From NCBI GenBank assembly GCA_910575035.1, contig CAJTDL010000008.1, positions 1 through 64,000 of the forward strand: a DNA stretch of 64,000 bases. Reading direction: 5' to 3'. The translations under genes and the position numbers were made by a program. Origin of the DNA: Lachnospiraceae bacterium (lineage in GTDB: Bacteria > Bacillota > Clostridia > Lachnospirales > Lachnospiraceae). This document shows positions 54,008 through 63,469 of this stretch, piece by piece (within the stretch, counting starts at the first letter, position 1; every line of letters begins with the position of its first letter). The notes under the pieces were generated by a model. That model saw nothing but the letters and a program-made list of their open reading frames with translations, had not been told where the DNA came from and did not search any database.

Positions 54008-55101
54008 TATGGCCTCCTTAACAGCGCAGATACTTCATTGCACAAATACCAGCACCCGCCGCAGTCTGCTTTCCTCATACGGGCTCGGTACTCCTCCAGC
54101 CTGCCGCAGTTCCAGATTTCCTCTAAGGACTGGTTTTCCAGATTACCCACCACATGTAATTGGGAACTGGAACAGGGTTTTACATTCAAATAGTCGTCTG
54201 CAAACAGGATTGCCTGCCCCACCAGGCATTCATAGCCTTCCGGGACATTTTTCCTGTCAATAAAAAAATCTGGGATATGGCTCAGATATTCCTCTGAATT
54301 AGAAATAAGGAAGCCCTCCTGCTTCATTTGAATCAGCCGCCCAACCAAAGCCTCTGCCTCTTTGCGCCCTTCCATGGACATGGTGTCATCCTCCTGAAAT
54401 TCCTGGTGCTGGTATGCGCCGATTTCTACCCAGATCCCCTTTTCGCTCATATGACGAACCAGCTCCTCCAGATCCGGGGCATTGTGCCTGGTTAAAACGG
54501 CTGTCACATGGATAATCACATCCTTATATTTTTCCCGCATGGCAATGGCCGCTTCTATTCCTGCCAGCGCATCTTCAAACCTTGCCCCCCGGTGCAGCTC
54601 ATAATGTTCTTTCTTCAGGCTGTCAAAGGAAATCACTATGTAATTCAGCCCGCATGCGCCAAGCTCATCCCAATACCTTGGCAGCCATAGTCCATTTGTC
54701 ATCAGGATCGGAACCACTTTTTGGCTGACAAAGGCTTTTACGATTTCCGGGAAATCCTTTCGTATCAATGGTTCTCCCCCATTAATGCCCACTGCAGCTA
54801 CTCCAAGCTCCCCAGCCTGCACAGCAATGGCACGGATACGTTCCAGGGAAATATCCCCCTGCCTGCGGTACTTTGCCTGGCTGGCTGAATAAGCGCAATA
54901 GGAACAGTCCGAATTACAGCCGCTGGTGATTTTCAGCATAAGGAATTTGGGGCCTTTGGGCAGGACGCCATGGTCTATGCTTTCCCATATTTCTTTCTGG
55001 ATGCGCCGTACCTCCTCTGACGTTCTCTCCGGGCAATTTTTTAACCAGCATTGGGCTTTTACCGCATCCCAGTATAAGTTTCCCTCCATATTTTGGATCA
55101 T
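54007..55101 (-). CDS. Radical SAM/SPASM protein
   Basis: The 364-residue enzyme has the CX3CX2C cluster site at C62, C66, C69 (GCNSDCSYC), followed by the GGEP motif (INGGEPL near 110) and a C-terminal SPASM-like cysteine set (CLVG, CSSS and CGGCWYLC). Such proteins modify peptides or act on sugars and other small molecules. It is the most canonical of the five in this cluster. The start follows GAGAGG. The 65-base gap to the glycosyltransferase fusion gene is the largest in this part of the operon. Confidence 0.88.
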   Translation of the reverse strand: MIQNMEGNLYWDAVKAQCWLKNCPERTSEEVRRIQKEIWESIDHGVLPKGPKFLMLKITSGCNSDCSYCAYSASQAKYRRQGDISLERIRAIAVQAGELGVAAVGINGGEPLIRKDFPEIVKAFVSQKVVPILMTNGLWLPRYWDELGACGLNYIVISFDSLKKEHYELHRGARFEDALAGIEAAIAMREKYKDVIIHVTAVLTRHNAPDLEELVRHMSEKGIWVEIGAYQHQEFQEDDTMSMEGRKEAEALVGRLIQMKQEGFLISNSEEYLSHIPDFFIDRKNVPEGYECLVGQAILFADDYLNVKPCSSSQLHVVGNLENQSLEEIWNCGRLEEYRARMRKADCGGCWYLCNEVSALLRRP

Positions 55102-55166
55102 CGCTATATCCTCTCTGCATTCTGATATTTGTTGTCACAATTCCACATCTTTCTGCCGAACCCACA

Positions 55167-57935
55167 TTAATACAAGTCAAAGGTATCGCAATACCGGCAA
55201 TGCTCCCTGCATTCCCGCCCCTGGTAAATTTCTTCCCTTACCTTCTCATATTCCTGAGAATGCCATGCTTCCCATACACTCTGGCGGTTCAGATCCCCTA
55301 AAGTCTCTTTTCCCAGCGGGTCATTGCAGCAAAGGGACAGCTTTCCATCCGGGCGTACGACCATCTGCTGGAATGGCAGTGCACAGCGCTGTCCAGGGTA
55401 AGACAGCTTTTCTTTCCGGTTTGGCGCATCTCCTCCCCGGGTAGTCAAAACCTCCATAGGGTCACGGATCACGATTGTTACCTTCTCTTTCAATTCCGGG
55501 CGCCCTTCGCAATATTCCTTGATTGCCCTGCTGTTAGCATGCAGCTTTAAGTCCCTGGAATAATTGTCAATAACCAGCTCATCCAGAAATGGGATAATCT
55601 TTAAAAACCGCTCCAGCGTCAGAACCGTACCATTTGTAAAGATATGCAATTTCGCCTTTGGCAGCTGCTGCCTGGCAAAAGCGGCCTTTTCTTCAATCGT
55701 CGGGTCTAAAAAGGGCTCATTATTGGAAAATAATGCAACATGCCCCTGATAGGAAATTTCTTGCAAATCCAGGATAATCTTTTGAAATAACTCCATGCCC
55801 ATTTCTTGCCTTTTTCGTGTATCTGCGCTGTGGTTTACCGGGCAGAAAGCGCAAGAACCGTTGCACTGGTTGACGGTTTCAATCTCAATCATTTCAAACA
55901 GCGGCACCCGCCCATGCACTTCCTCTACAAACGCATGGATCTCATCCCTTTTTCCATGCTCCTGCTGCTGCCGGTTCCATTCCTGCTCACTTCTATGCCC
56001 GCTGCCGTCCCCATAGGGATTGACTACCAATGCATCGGTTGCAAACTGCCGGACCTGGCGAAATGGATTGACGACAATGGTATGCCCTGCTTTTTCCCGC
56101 ATGGCACGGGCAGCCAAGGCTGCGTGGCGCGTCCCATCCCCAATCAGTATTGCGTCTAAAGCATGTATCTTTGAAATACCGCCTTCTAAATCATTTTCCC
56201 CTGGAAGCTGCCTGACCTCCGCCCCTGTCCTGGCTTGTATATCCCTGCAGAAAAATCCAGCATTTTCCCCTCCGTAAACCCCGATCACCTTTGCCCCAGA
56301 ACGTGCCAATTCCTGCATGGCTTCCTCATAACCCGGGGAATAATAGGTATACTCTGTAATCCCCTGTTTGTTCAGCTTATTTACGATGGCATTTTGGAAG
56401 GTACTGATCAAGACCAGGCGGTATTCTGCCGCATGGGCATAAAATTCTGCCGCCTCTATAACGGGATAGCCCAAAAGTTCCTTTGCATGGCAGGAAGGGC
56501 TGAAATTCACAAAACACCCGATTTCTTCCCCTTTAAAATACTCCACTGCTGCCGCTGCATAACGCCCCGTCCCCAAAAAAGCGATGGGCTTTTCCCTGGA
56601 TGCCCCAGCGCCAGCGCTGTTATTTTGAACCTCCTTTGGCTCATCGCTTGATCCCAGAGCCAGAGCGCCATTATGAAAAAACCTTGTTCCTCCCTCGATT
56701 CCCAGCGCTGCAACGCTGTTCTCATAATAGCTTCGGCAAGTAAACTGCCTTCCCCATCTGCGCCCCTCCCTGGCACATTTTTCTATCCATCCCGCCTCCT
56801 GGATGCACCGCCTGATTGCAGCAGTCATGCTCCCGATGCCTTCCGCTTCCCCATCCATAGAAACCAGCGCCGCCCCCCGTTCCCCCGCATACTCTGGGAT
56901 TCCCCCAACACTGGACGCAAGCACTGCCGCCGGGCTCATCATCCCCTCTAACAAAGTTAACGGAGCCGCATCCGGTACAACCGTTGGGATCAGCAGCACA
57001 TCGGCCGCCTCATAATAATCATTCATTTTATGGTAAGGAAGGAATCCCAGAAGCTGAATGGATGTTTCCCATCCTTTTATTTCATCCAGAATCTTCCTGT
57101 AATAGGCGTTTTTCTGCCTCTTTCCGGAAAAGCAGCCGCCTGCAATGAATAGCCTTGCCTTTTGCCTGCTGTCCCCCACAGCTTCCTGAAAGGCCCGTAT
57201 CATTTCAAGGACCCCCTTCTCCTGGCTTAGCCTTCCCGAATAGAAAAACATGGTTTCATCCTCCAGCCCTAACTGCCGCCGTGTCTGCGCCCTTCTTTTC
57301 ACATCCAATCCCCTGCCAAATTTTCTGCGGTTCACGCCATTTTTCACGGTAACCACCTGCCCTGGCGCTGTTTCTGGGTAATTTCTTAAAATATCTTCCC
57401 GCACATATTCACTGACAGCCTGGATCTTCCTGCTCTTTACAAAATAATCCCGGTTCTCCCCTGTCCCCAGCACGGCTGAATGCTGGTGGTAATCATACTT
57501 CCCTGCATATTTCTCCCCATTGCCATAATATCCCAGCGCAGACAGCAGCGACAGCCTGTTTTCAAAAACAACCCTGTCAAAGTCATGCTCATGCAGATAT
57601 TTTGCCACCTTCTGAATATAGTATTTTTCCCTGTAGTGGTTTTGATGGAACATGCTTTTCCAGTCCTTTTTGATATATTCCATATAAGAATAAATCCCAA
57701 AATCCGCAATGGCATATTTCCATGGCAAACGCACAAATTCAAATTTCGTGTGCTTATACTTTTCTGCTGCATTTTTTGCCCTGGCATCCCACTGCCCGAT
57801 TATGGTAAGCTGCATTTTCTGGTGCCGTTCATTCTGGCGCGCCAGGGTTTCCGCCAGTGTTTCCACTGCGCCGCCTTTTACTGCCGGGACAGGCAACATC
57901 CCTGGCGTAATAATCAGAACACGATTTTTTTTCAT
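55167..57935 (-). CDS. Glycosyltransferase - Rossmann - radical SAM fusion
   Basis: The 922-residue chain has three parts. Residues about 1-410 are a GT4-type glycosyltransferase (LIITPGMLPVPAVKGGAVE start, SGRLSQEKGVLEMI near 230, EGMMSPAAVLASSVGG near 330). About 440-660 is a Rossmann-type region (AFLGTGRYAAAAVEYF). From about 680 follows a radical SAM domain with C691, C695, C698 (CNGSCAFC) and a SPASM ending in CREHCRYC. A GT4 fused to radical SAM is rare. It suggests that sugar transfer and radical modification occur on one substrate. Start overlaps the previous gene by four bases. Confidence 0.87.
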   Translation of the reverse strand: MKKNRVLIITPGMLPVPAVKGGAVETLAETLARQNERHQKMQLTIIGQWDARAKNAAEKYKHTKFEFVRLPWKYAIADFGIYSYMEYIKKDWKSMFHQNHYREKYYIQKVAKYLHEHDFDRVVFENRLSLLSALGYYGNGEKYAGKYDYHQHSAVLGTGENRDYFVKSRKIQAVSEYVREDILRNYPETAPGQVVTVKNGVNRRKFGRGLDVKRRAQTRRQLGLEDETMFFYSGRLSQEKGVLEMIRAFQEAVGDSRQKARLFIAGGCFSGKRQKNAYYRKILDEIKGWETSIQLLGFLPYHKMNDYYEAADVLLIPTVVPDAAPLTLLEGMMSPAAVLASSVGGIPEYAGERGAALVSMDGEAEGIGSMTAAIRRCIQEAGWIEKCAREGRRWGRQFTCRSYYENSVAALGIEGGTRFFHNGALALGSSDEPKEVQNNSAGAGASREKPIAFLGTGRYAAAAVEYFKGEEIGCFVNFSPSCHAKELLGYPVIEAAEFYAHAAEYRLVLISTFQNAIVNKLNKQGITEYTYYSPGYEEAMQELARSGAKVIGVYGGENAGFFCRDIQARTGAEVRQLPGENDLEGGISKIHALDAILIGDGTRHAALAARAMREKAGHTIVVNPFRQVRQFATDALVVNPYGDGSGHRSEQEWNRQQQEHGKRDEIHAFVEEVHGRVPLFEMIEIETVNQCNGSCAFCPVNHSADTRKRQEMGMELFQKIILDLQEISYQGHVALFSNNEPFLDPTIEEKAAFARQQLPKAKLHIFTNGTVLTLERFLKIIPFLDELVIDNYSRDLKLHANSRAIKEYCEGRPELKEKVTIVIRDPMEVLTTRGGDAPNRKEKLSYPGQRCALPFQQMVVRPDGKLSLCCNDPLGKETLGDLNRQSVWEAWHSQEYEKVREEIYQGRECREHCRYCDTFDLY

Positions 57936-60160
57936 AGCCTTTCCACCTCTTTTAACAGCTCCTGCATCTGTTCATCGTACTTATGCTGGTAAAACCCTTC
58001 ATCCAGGTTTTGCACCTTAATCCCTGACAGCATCTCATCCCGCAGGAAAATACATCCGACACAATACTTTGGAAGCTGCCCCTCATAGAAAATCCGCCGT
58101 ATCTTCTGCATAACCTCCCCATTCCAAACCTTCTCAAATCCGCCGTCCTCACAGATATTCCCGATATAATGCATCCAATTGGTACAGCATAAAAACAGAT
58201 TCCCCTTCACATCCACAAACGGCCTTTCCACCGCCATCCTGCATATCCCGCTGCACTGATATTGGCTTGGGACGGCAAATTCATCCAGTGCCGCCCGGAT
58301 CCGCGGCTCAAAAAAGCTGCTGGCTTCATAGCGCTGATATAAACGCTCTGCAAAGGAATCTGGCTTATTCTCCACATTTCTCATGATTTCCAGCTCTTCT
58401 TCCAATCCCCTGCCTTTTGGCAGATGGAGAAGGTATTCCGGGAAGGAATAGCCCAGCTTATATTTTTGGGCGGCTTTTTCTGCCTTTCTCAGGTAATATT
58501 CTGCCACAGCAGGATAATTCCGCAGGCTGTCCCCCTGATTTTCCAGCAGCATCTGCACGGTAATATCCATTACTGTCACCGCCTGAAATCCCAGCCTGGC
58601 CGCAAGCTCTATAATTCCCGGAAGCTCTTCTATATTCTGCCGCATCACTACCACCGCCATCTGCATGCGCAGCCCATCCCCCATACTTCGGAGCAGCCGT
58701 ACATTTTCCACAAAATCAGAGAACTTCAATCCTTTTCGGATGGCCTCATAAACAGGCGCCGTACAGGCGTCACAGGAAATATTAATGTCATAGAACCCCT
58801 GATGGATTGCCCTGGCAAGCTTTGCATTCATTATGGACGCATTTGTGCTGCAGGTCATTTTTATCCCATAGCCATGGTACTTGTCTATCATCCCAATGAT
58901 ATCTGGATGCAAAAATGGCTCTCCCATCCCCTGCAGCGTAACCTTTTCCACATAGGGAAGAATCTTTTCCACCTCATTTTGGACGCCCTCCCCTGCAAAA
59001 GCAGTCCCATGGTTCCTGGTAAAATAATGGCTGCACATCACGCATTGTGCATTGCATTTATCTGTATGCTCCAACTGGAGGTTCACTGGGTAAAAGGAAA
59101 CCTCTGTCTTTTTTTCCGCCACCTCCAGCTCCAGAATCTCCCGGTTTAAGGCCTTTGCCTGCCCATACTGTCCTGCCGACGCATAAGCTTCCCTCTGCCT
59201 GCGTAGCTGGCACAGCCTCCCCTCAGTATCTTCCAAAAGCCTCTCATACCTTCCAATCCAATAACTGCCCTGGTCCCCTTCTACCGAAGCAGAAACCTCG
59301 GTCAGGATCATCCCTTCCAGGTAGCGCCCAATTTCTTCCTGTGCAACAGGCGGCTCCTGCTGCCCCTTCTCCCTTTTTTTCCAAAAAAGGCGCAGCAGCC
59401 CATTGCAAACCCTGGGAAACCGATCGTACAAATGCCCCCATTGGGGATACCGCAGCTTAAATTGGCTGCCCAGATCCGAAAACCGATAATTCTCCTGGAA
59501 TAAAAACGTATCGCACAATAAAACCGCATCTGGAAAACTCTGGTACAGACTATGCACAAATGCAAGAACCTTCCGATAAGGAATATAGCAGAACAAGCCT
59601 TCCACCACAAAAACCGTCTTTCCCCCGCACACCTTCTGCAGTTGATCAAAAAACCCCTCTTCAAAAACCTTTGCAGTTCCATACATCCAGTAATTTGGGA
59701 TTGGGGGCAAATACTTTTTTTTCCAATAAATAACCTCCGGCAGGTCAATATCAATGTAGCGCCCTAAAAATCCCTCCAGCCGATAAGCCTGCGTATCAAA
59801 CCCACACCCAATGTTTACAATATTTTCAATACATCCATTCCTGTTTGCCCTGCTCTCTTCCAATACCCGTTGAAGCAACTGCCCAAATTCCTTCTTACGC
59901 ACCGCCACATTCACCATCTGCGCTTCGGGAATCCGCTCCGCCGTTAAAACCTGATGCGGATTACGCTTCTCCAGCCTCAGCTGCCCCCCCAGTTTCCTTA
60001 CCAGCGCTTCCCTGGCTGGATCCTTACATACACAAAGCCCCTTCTGATGGCAATATTCACAGTAAAATGCCGTAACGAGCCCTGTCCATGCAACTTCCTT
60101 TAAGGACTTTTCTATTTTTAAGGACTTTTCTATTTTTAAGGATTTTTCCGTTTTTACCAT
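57932..60160 (-). CDS. LCM-type methyltransferase - radical SAM/SPASM fusion
   Basis: Residues about 30-290 match the leucine-carboxyl-methyltransferase (PPM/LCM) family (NIGCGFDTQAYRLEG, FVVEGLFCYI), which methyl-esterifies carboxylates. Residues about 350-742 are a radical SAM domain with C369, C373, C376 (CNAQCVMC) and a SPASM region (CSGIC, LFLCCTNW, CVGC). The start at 60160 follows AGGAG and opens into three copies of a six-residue repeat (SLKIEK). The radical part is closely alike to the genes at 62096 and 63470, so it arose by duplication plus fusion. Both domains appear intact. Confidence 0.87.
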   Translation of the reverse strand: MVKTEKSLKIEKSLKIEKSLKEVAWTGLVTAFYCEYCHQKGLCVCKDPAREALVRKLGGQLRLEKRNPHQVLTAERIPEAQMVNVAVRKKEFGQLLQRVLEESRANRNGCIENIVNIGCGFDTQAYRLEGFLGRYIDIDLPEVIYWKKKYLPPIPNYWMYGTAKVFEEGFFDQLQKVCGGKTVFVVEGLFCYIPYRKVLAFVHSLYQSFPDAVLLCDTFLFQENYRFSDLGSQFKLRYPQWGHLYDRFPRVCNGLLRLFWKKREKGQQEPPVAQEEIGRYLEGMILTEVSASVEGDQGSYWIGRYERLLEDTEGRLCQLRRQREAYASAGQYGQAKALNREILELEVAEKKTEVSFYPVNLQLEHTDKCNAQCVMCSHYFTRNHGTAFAGEGVQNEVEKILPYVEKVTLQGMGEPFLHPDIIGMIDKYHGYGIKMTCSTNASIMNAKLARAIHQGFYDINISCDACTAPVYEAIRKGLKFSDFVENVRLLRSMGDGLRMQMAVVVMRQNIEELPGIIELAARLGFQAVTVMDITVQMLLENQGDSLRNYPAVAEYYLRKAEKAAQKYKLGYSFPEYLLHLPKGRGLEEELEIMRNVENKPDSFAERLYQRYEASSFFEPRIRAALDEFAVPSQYQCSGICRMAVERPFVDVKGNLFLCCTNWMHYIGNICEDGGFEKVWNGEVMQKIRRIFYEGQLPKYCVGCIFLRDEMLSGIKVQNLDEGFYQHKYDEQMQELLKEVERL

Positions 60161-60167
60161 AAATCTC

Positions 60168-61082
60168 CTACACCTTCCCACGTAAATTCCTGGGAACAAC
60201 ATTTGTCAGCCCATCATACATTTCATAGATACCGTTGGCGCTTTGGACAACCATTTTCCCATTCTTCTGGTACTTCCACATGGCATACCGATACAATGCC
60301 AGCACCCCCATCAATGACGTGGCCTGATAAAATTCCTCCGGCGCCCCTTCCGGAAAGTATCCCCGCAGCAGCCCCAGGGTAAAATTCTGGCGCTCCAGCG
60401 GGCACAAATACAGATTGCACATAAAATCCATCCAGGGATCTGTAATCATACAATTCTCATAATCAATAAGATACATACTTTGGCCGTCATTGCACACCAT
60501 AATATTCTTAGGCTGAAAATCCATATGGACAAAACAGACAGGCCTTCCCTGGAATATCCCAGCATTTTCCTTAAAATAAAGGTCAAACTCTCTCTTATGG
60601 GGAAAATCAATCTTCTTCAGCCAGCAATAAAAATGATAATGGTTATACTCCCTTTTCGGACGGCGTATCTTATCACGCCGATAATCCCCCTCCACAGAAT
60701 GCACCCTCTTCATAATCTTCCCGCATTTGGCTCCCCACGCAATCTGCTCCTCTGCCGTCAGTCCCGCCCACATCTGCTCCAGGTTCTTCCCTTCCAGCCA
60801 GGGATACGCGCTGCAATAGCACTTCAAACGTTTGGAATAACAGAATTTTACCGACGTATGCAGCGGGACACCCTTTTCCTTAACTAGCTCAGCCACCCTT
60901 GGGAGGTTTCCGCGCAGATTGTATTTTGATGTGAGCTTTACCAGAAATTTCCCCTGCCTGGCTTCCACAATATACTTTTTATCTGCATAAGTCCCCAAAT
61001 CTGCCTTTTCTATCTTAAGCCTTTCAGAGGGAAACAGGCCCGCAATCTCCTGCCTTGCGATTTTTTCCCAATCATCCTTCAT
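60168..61082 (-). CDS. APH/choline-kinase-family phosphotransferase
   Basis: The 304-residue protein has the kinase-like motif HMDFQPKNIMV (near 190) and the metal site LIDYEN (near 210), which match the APH/CotS/choline-kinase group. A P-loop-like start is weak, as usual in this family. It is encoded 7 bases upstream of the methyltransferase fusion and overlaps the hydrolase gene by 11 bases. The substrate is probably a small alcohol, amino alcohol or sugar that enters the product of this operon. Confidence 0.8.
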   Translation of the reverse strand: MKDDWEKIARQEIAGLFPSERLKIEKADLGTYADKKYIVEARQGKFLVKLTSKYNLRGNLPRVAELVKEKGVPLHTSVKFCYSKRLKCYCSAYPWLEGKNLEQMWAGLTAEEQIAWGAKCGKIMKRVHSVEGDYRRDKIRRPKREYNHYHFYCWLKKIDFPHKREFDLYFKENAGIFQGRPVCFVHMDFQPKNIMVCNDGQSMYLIDYENCMITDPWMDFMCNLYLCPLERQNFTLGLLRGYFPEGAPEEFYQATSLMGVLALYRYAMWKYQKNGKMVVQSANGIYEMYDGLTNVVPRNLRGKV

Positions 61083-62094
61083 TTAAAATCCTCCTATCCT
61101 GCTGCTCCTTCCCTTCGCTTCCTTGCAAAAACTTTCCTGGCCTGCTGCTCCTTCCCTTCCTTGTAAAAGCCTTCCTATCCTGACGCTCTTTTCCTTCGCT
61201 TCCTTGCAAAAACTTTCCTATCCTGACGCTCATTTCCTTCGCTTCTTTCAAATGCAGATAATGCCCGCCGCCTTGAAACTGCACTTCTGTTCCCTTGCCC
61301 CTCAGCAGTTCTGCCTCTTCCTCCGAAAGCATAGGGTCTGCCACATCACGAAAAAGCAATACCGGGCAATTTACCTCCTTCAAAATCTCATACCCATCCC
61401 TTCCCAGCTCCCGATCCCGCACCATACAAGCCATAGCCTCCCCGCATTTATCAACCTCCTCCGCTGAAAATCCCGGATACTGGAATAATGCCTGGCTTTC
61501 CTGATCCAGCACATAATTGCCAAAACAGATACACCGGTACCGCGGCGGAACCTGCGCCATATACGCCATCTTTTTCTGGATATCTCCACTTGTGAGGGCT
61601 TCTTTCAGCTTAGCAGCCTGTTCCCCTGCATCCGCATATTTCCCAGCCATTTCCCCATACAATCTATGATAACGCCCCAATACCCCCTGCAGGGCTTTTC
61701 CTATATCAATGGCCGGATTTTCTAAAACCATTGCCTTTACAGACTGGGGATGCCAGGCTGCATAGGATAGGGCGACCCTCCCCCCAAAAGAATGCCCCAG
61801 CACCGCCCAGCGCTTCAACCCCAGCTGATCCCGGATTTCTTCAAAATCAGACACTACCTGCCTGACCGTAATCTTAGAGGGATCCCTTTCCCGCTCCGAA
61901 CGTAAAACTCCCCGCTGGTCCACCAGCACCACATCCACATAAGCGCCCAATTCCTCTGCCAGCCTTCCAAAGGTTATGCAGGATTCCCCCGGCCCCCCAT
62001 GGATAAGCAGGAGGGTATCCCTTTTCCCATTCTGATAATGCTCCACATAGACCTTTCGCTGATCCCCCATTACAGCCATCTTTTCCGTAACCAT
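61072..62094 (-). CDS. Alpha/beta hydrolase (proline-iminopeptidase-like)
   Basis: The 340-residue protein has the oxyanion start LLIHGGPGES, the nucleophile elbow GHSFGGRVA and a late GGHYLH histidine, so the catalytic triad is probably complete. It resembles proline iminopeptidases and related hydrolases. The last 60 residues are a duplicated segment (GKFLQGSEGKE occurs twice) produced by a DNA minisatellite at 61092-61256, probably without function. The esterase or peptidase activity could act on the methyl esters made by the neighbouring LCM-type enzyme; this is speculative. Confidence 0.85.
   Translation of the reverse strand: MVTEKMAVMGDQRKVYVEHYQNGKRDTLLLIHGGPGESCITFGRLAEELGAYVDVVLVDQRGVLRSERERDPSKITVRQVVSDFEEIRDQLGLKRWAVLGHSFGGRVALSYAAWHPQSVKAMVLENPAIDIGKALQGVLGRYHRLYGEMAGKYADAGEQAAKLKEALTSGDIQKKMAYMAQVPPRYRCICFGNYVLDQESQALFQYPGFSAEEVDKCGEAMACMVRDRELGRDGYEILKEVNCPVLLFRDVADPMLSEEEAELLRGKGTEVQFQGGGHYLHLKEAKEMSVRIGKFLQGSEGKERQDRKAFTRKGRSSRPGKFLQGSEGKEQQDRRILNEG
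61092..61256. repeat. Degenerate 38-43-bp tandem repeat inside the hydrolase gene
   Basis: About four imperfect units with the core TTCGCTTCCTTGCAAAAAC and CTATCCTGACGCTC lie in the 3' end of the hydrolase gene and its overlap with the kinase gene. Unit lengths differ and one is shortened, a sign of recombination or slippage. Confidence 0.8.
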
Positions 62095-62095
62095 C

Positions 62096-63406
62096 TTATC
62101 CCCCCGCCCCTCCTAACCTTTCTTCTATCACCTTCGCCACAGCCTGGTCAAAGGCACTGTCCCAAAATTCCCGGTTCATCTTTTCCACTGTTATCTTAGG
62201 CGTAAACATCTGGTTCCGTAAAAATATACAGCCTTTACAATACTTTGGCAGCTCCCCTTGGGCAAACATCCCCCGCAGCTTCTGATAGAGCCTTCCATTC
62301 CAAATCTCCTCAAAAGGCAGCTGGTTCAGGTTACCCAAGCTATGCAGCCAGTTGACACAGCACAAAAACACATCCCCATTCAAGTCAATATAAGGCTCCT
62401 CTGCAAAATAATCACAGATCCCCCTGCACCGATAACCACTGGCTCTGGCAAAATCCTCCTCTAATGCGGAAATGGTATTCCCATCCAGGCTCAAAGCCCT
62501 ATATTTCTCTTTTAGCCTATCCTGAAAATCTTGGGACGGAAACAAGGGATAACGGCTGATCTCCTTCTGCTCCCATGCAAGCCCCCGCCCTTTTGCATCC
62601 ACGGGAACCTGAGGATATGCAATCCCAATCCCGGCTCTTTCTGCTTCCCTGGCTGCTTTCTGCAGATATTTCTGAAAAACTGCCGCATAATTTCCCGGGG
62701 CGTCCTTCTGATTTTCCAAAAATCCCTGCGGCGTCATATCCACAATTGTAATATGGCAGCACCCAAGTTCCGCCGCCAAACGGACAATCCCCGGAAGCTC
62801 TGCCAAATTCTGGCGCATTGCCACCGTATGCATCCGCATGTTCAGCTGATTCCCATAACGCCGCAGCATCCTGGCATTTGCCTTCATCTTCTCAAAGCTC
62901 AGTCCCTTGCGTATGCCCTCATAAACCTCCTTTGAACACCCGTCACATGAAATCGTAATACTCTGAAATGCCTGATGGATTGCCCCTGCCAAATGCTCAT
63001 CCATATAAGCCATATTTGTATTGCAGGTTACACGTATCCCATAGCTGTGATACCATTCAATAAACGCCGCAATCTGAGGATGGGCAAGCGGCTCGCCCAC
63101 CCCATGCAGCGTAATTTTTTCCACATAGGGCAGCAACGGCCGGACCTTCTCTTGAAAAACCTCATCTGCAAAGCGCGCCTTATGGTTCTGGGTAAAAAAA
63201 TGGCTGCACATAATACACTGGGCATTGCAGATATTGCTGTGCTCAATCTGCAGCCTGGGCGGATAATAATGGACAGCCCCGCACTGCTCCCGCTGGTCCT
63301 CTTCCATAATCCTCCGATTGGCCTTTTTCACTTCCGCCCAGTTTCCCTCTTTCTTATATTGCTCACGTAATTCCACAAGGCCTTTCCATGCCTGCACCTG
63401 TCCCAT
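62096..63406 (-). CDS. Radical SAM/SPASM protein, paralogue
   Basis: The 436-residue enzyme has C60, C64, C67 (ICNAQCIMC), the GVGEP motif and a SPASM part (CRGICDYF, VFLCCVNW, CKGCIFL). It is closely alike in length and motif order to the radical half of the 57932 fusion and to the partial gene at the window end. The ATG at 63406 follows GAGG; a TTG 12 codons upstream is less likely. It ends one base before the hydrolase start. A short helical N terminus (about 1-35) is shared with the fusion protein. Confidence 0.9.
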   Translation of the reverse strand: MGQVQAWKGLVELREQYKKEGNWAEVKKANRRIMEEDQREQCGAVHYYPPRLQIEHSNICNAQCIMCSHFFTQNHKARFADEVFQEKVRPLLPYVEKITLHGVGEPLAHPQIAAFIEWYHSYGIRVTCNTNMAYMDEHLAGAIHQAFQSITISCDGCSKEVYEGIRKGLSFEKMKANARMLRRYGNQLNMRMHTVAMRQNLAELPGIVRLAAELGCCHITIVDMTPQGFLENQKDAPGNYAAVFQKYLQKAAREAERAGIGIAYPQVPVDAKGRGLAWEQKEISRYPLFPSQDFQDRLKEKYRALSLDGNTISALEEDFARASGYRCRGICDYFAEEPYIDLNGDVFLCCVNWLHSLGNLNQLPFEEIWNGRLYQKLRGMFAQGELPKYCKGCIFLRNQMFTPKITVEKMNREFWDSAFDQAVAKVIEERLGGAGG

Positions 63407-63469
63407 CTCCCTCACCTCACTTTTCTGCCCTCCCTCATCCAAACCAATTCCCCGCCTTACTTTTCTGCC

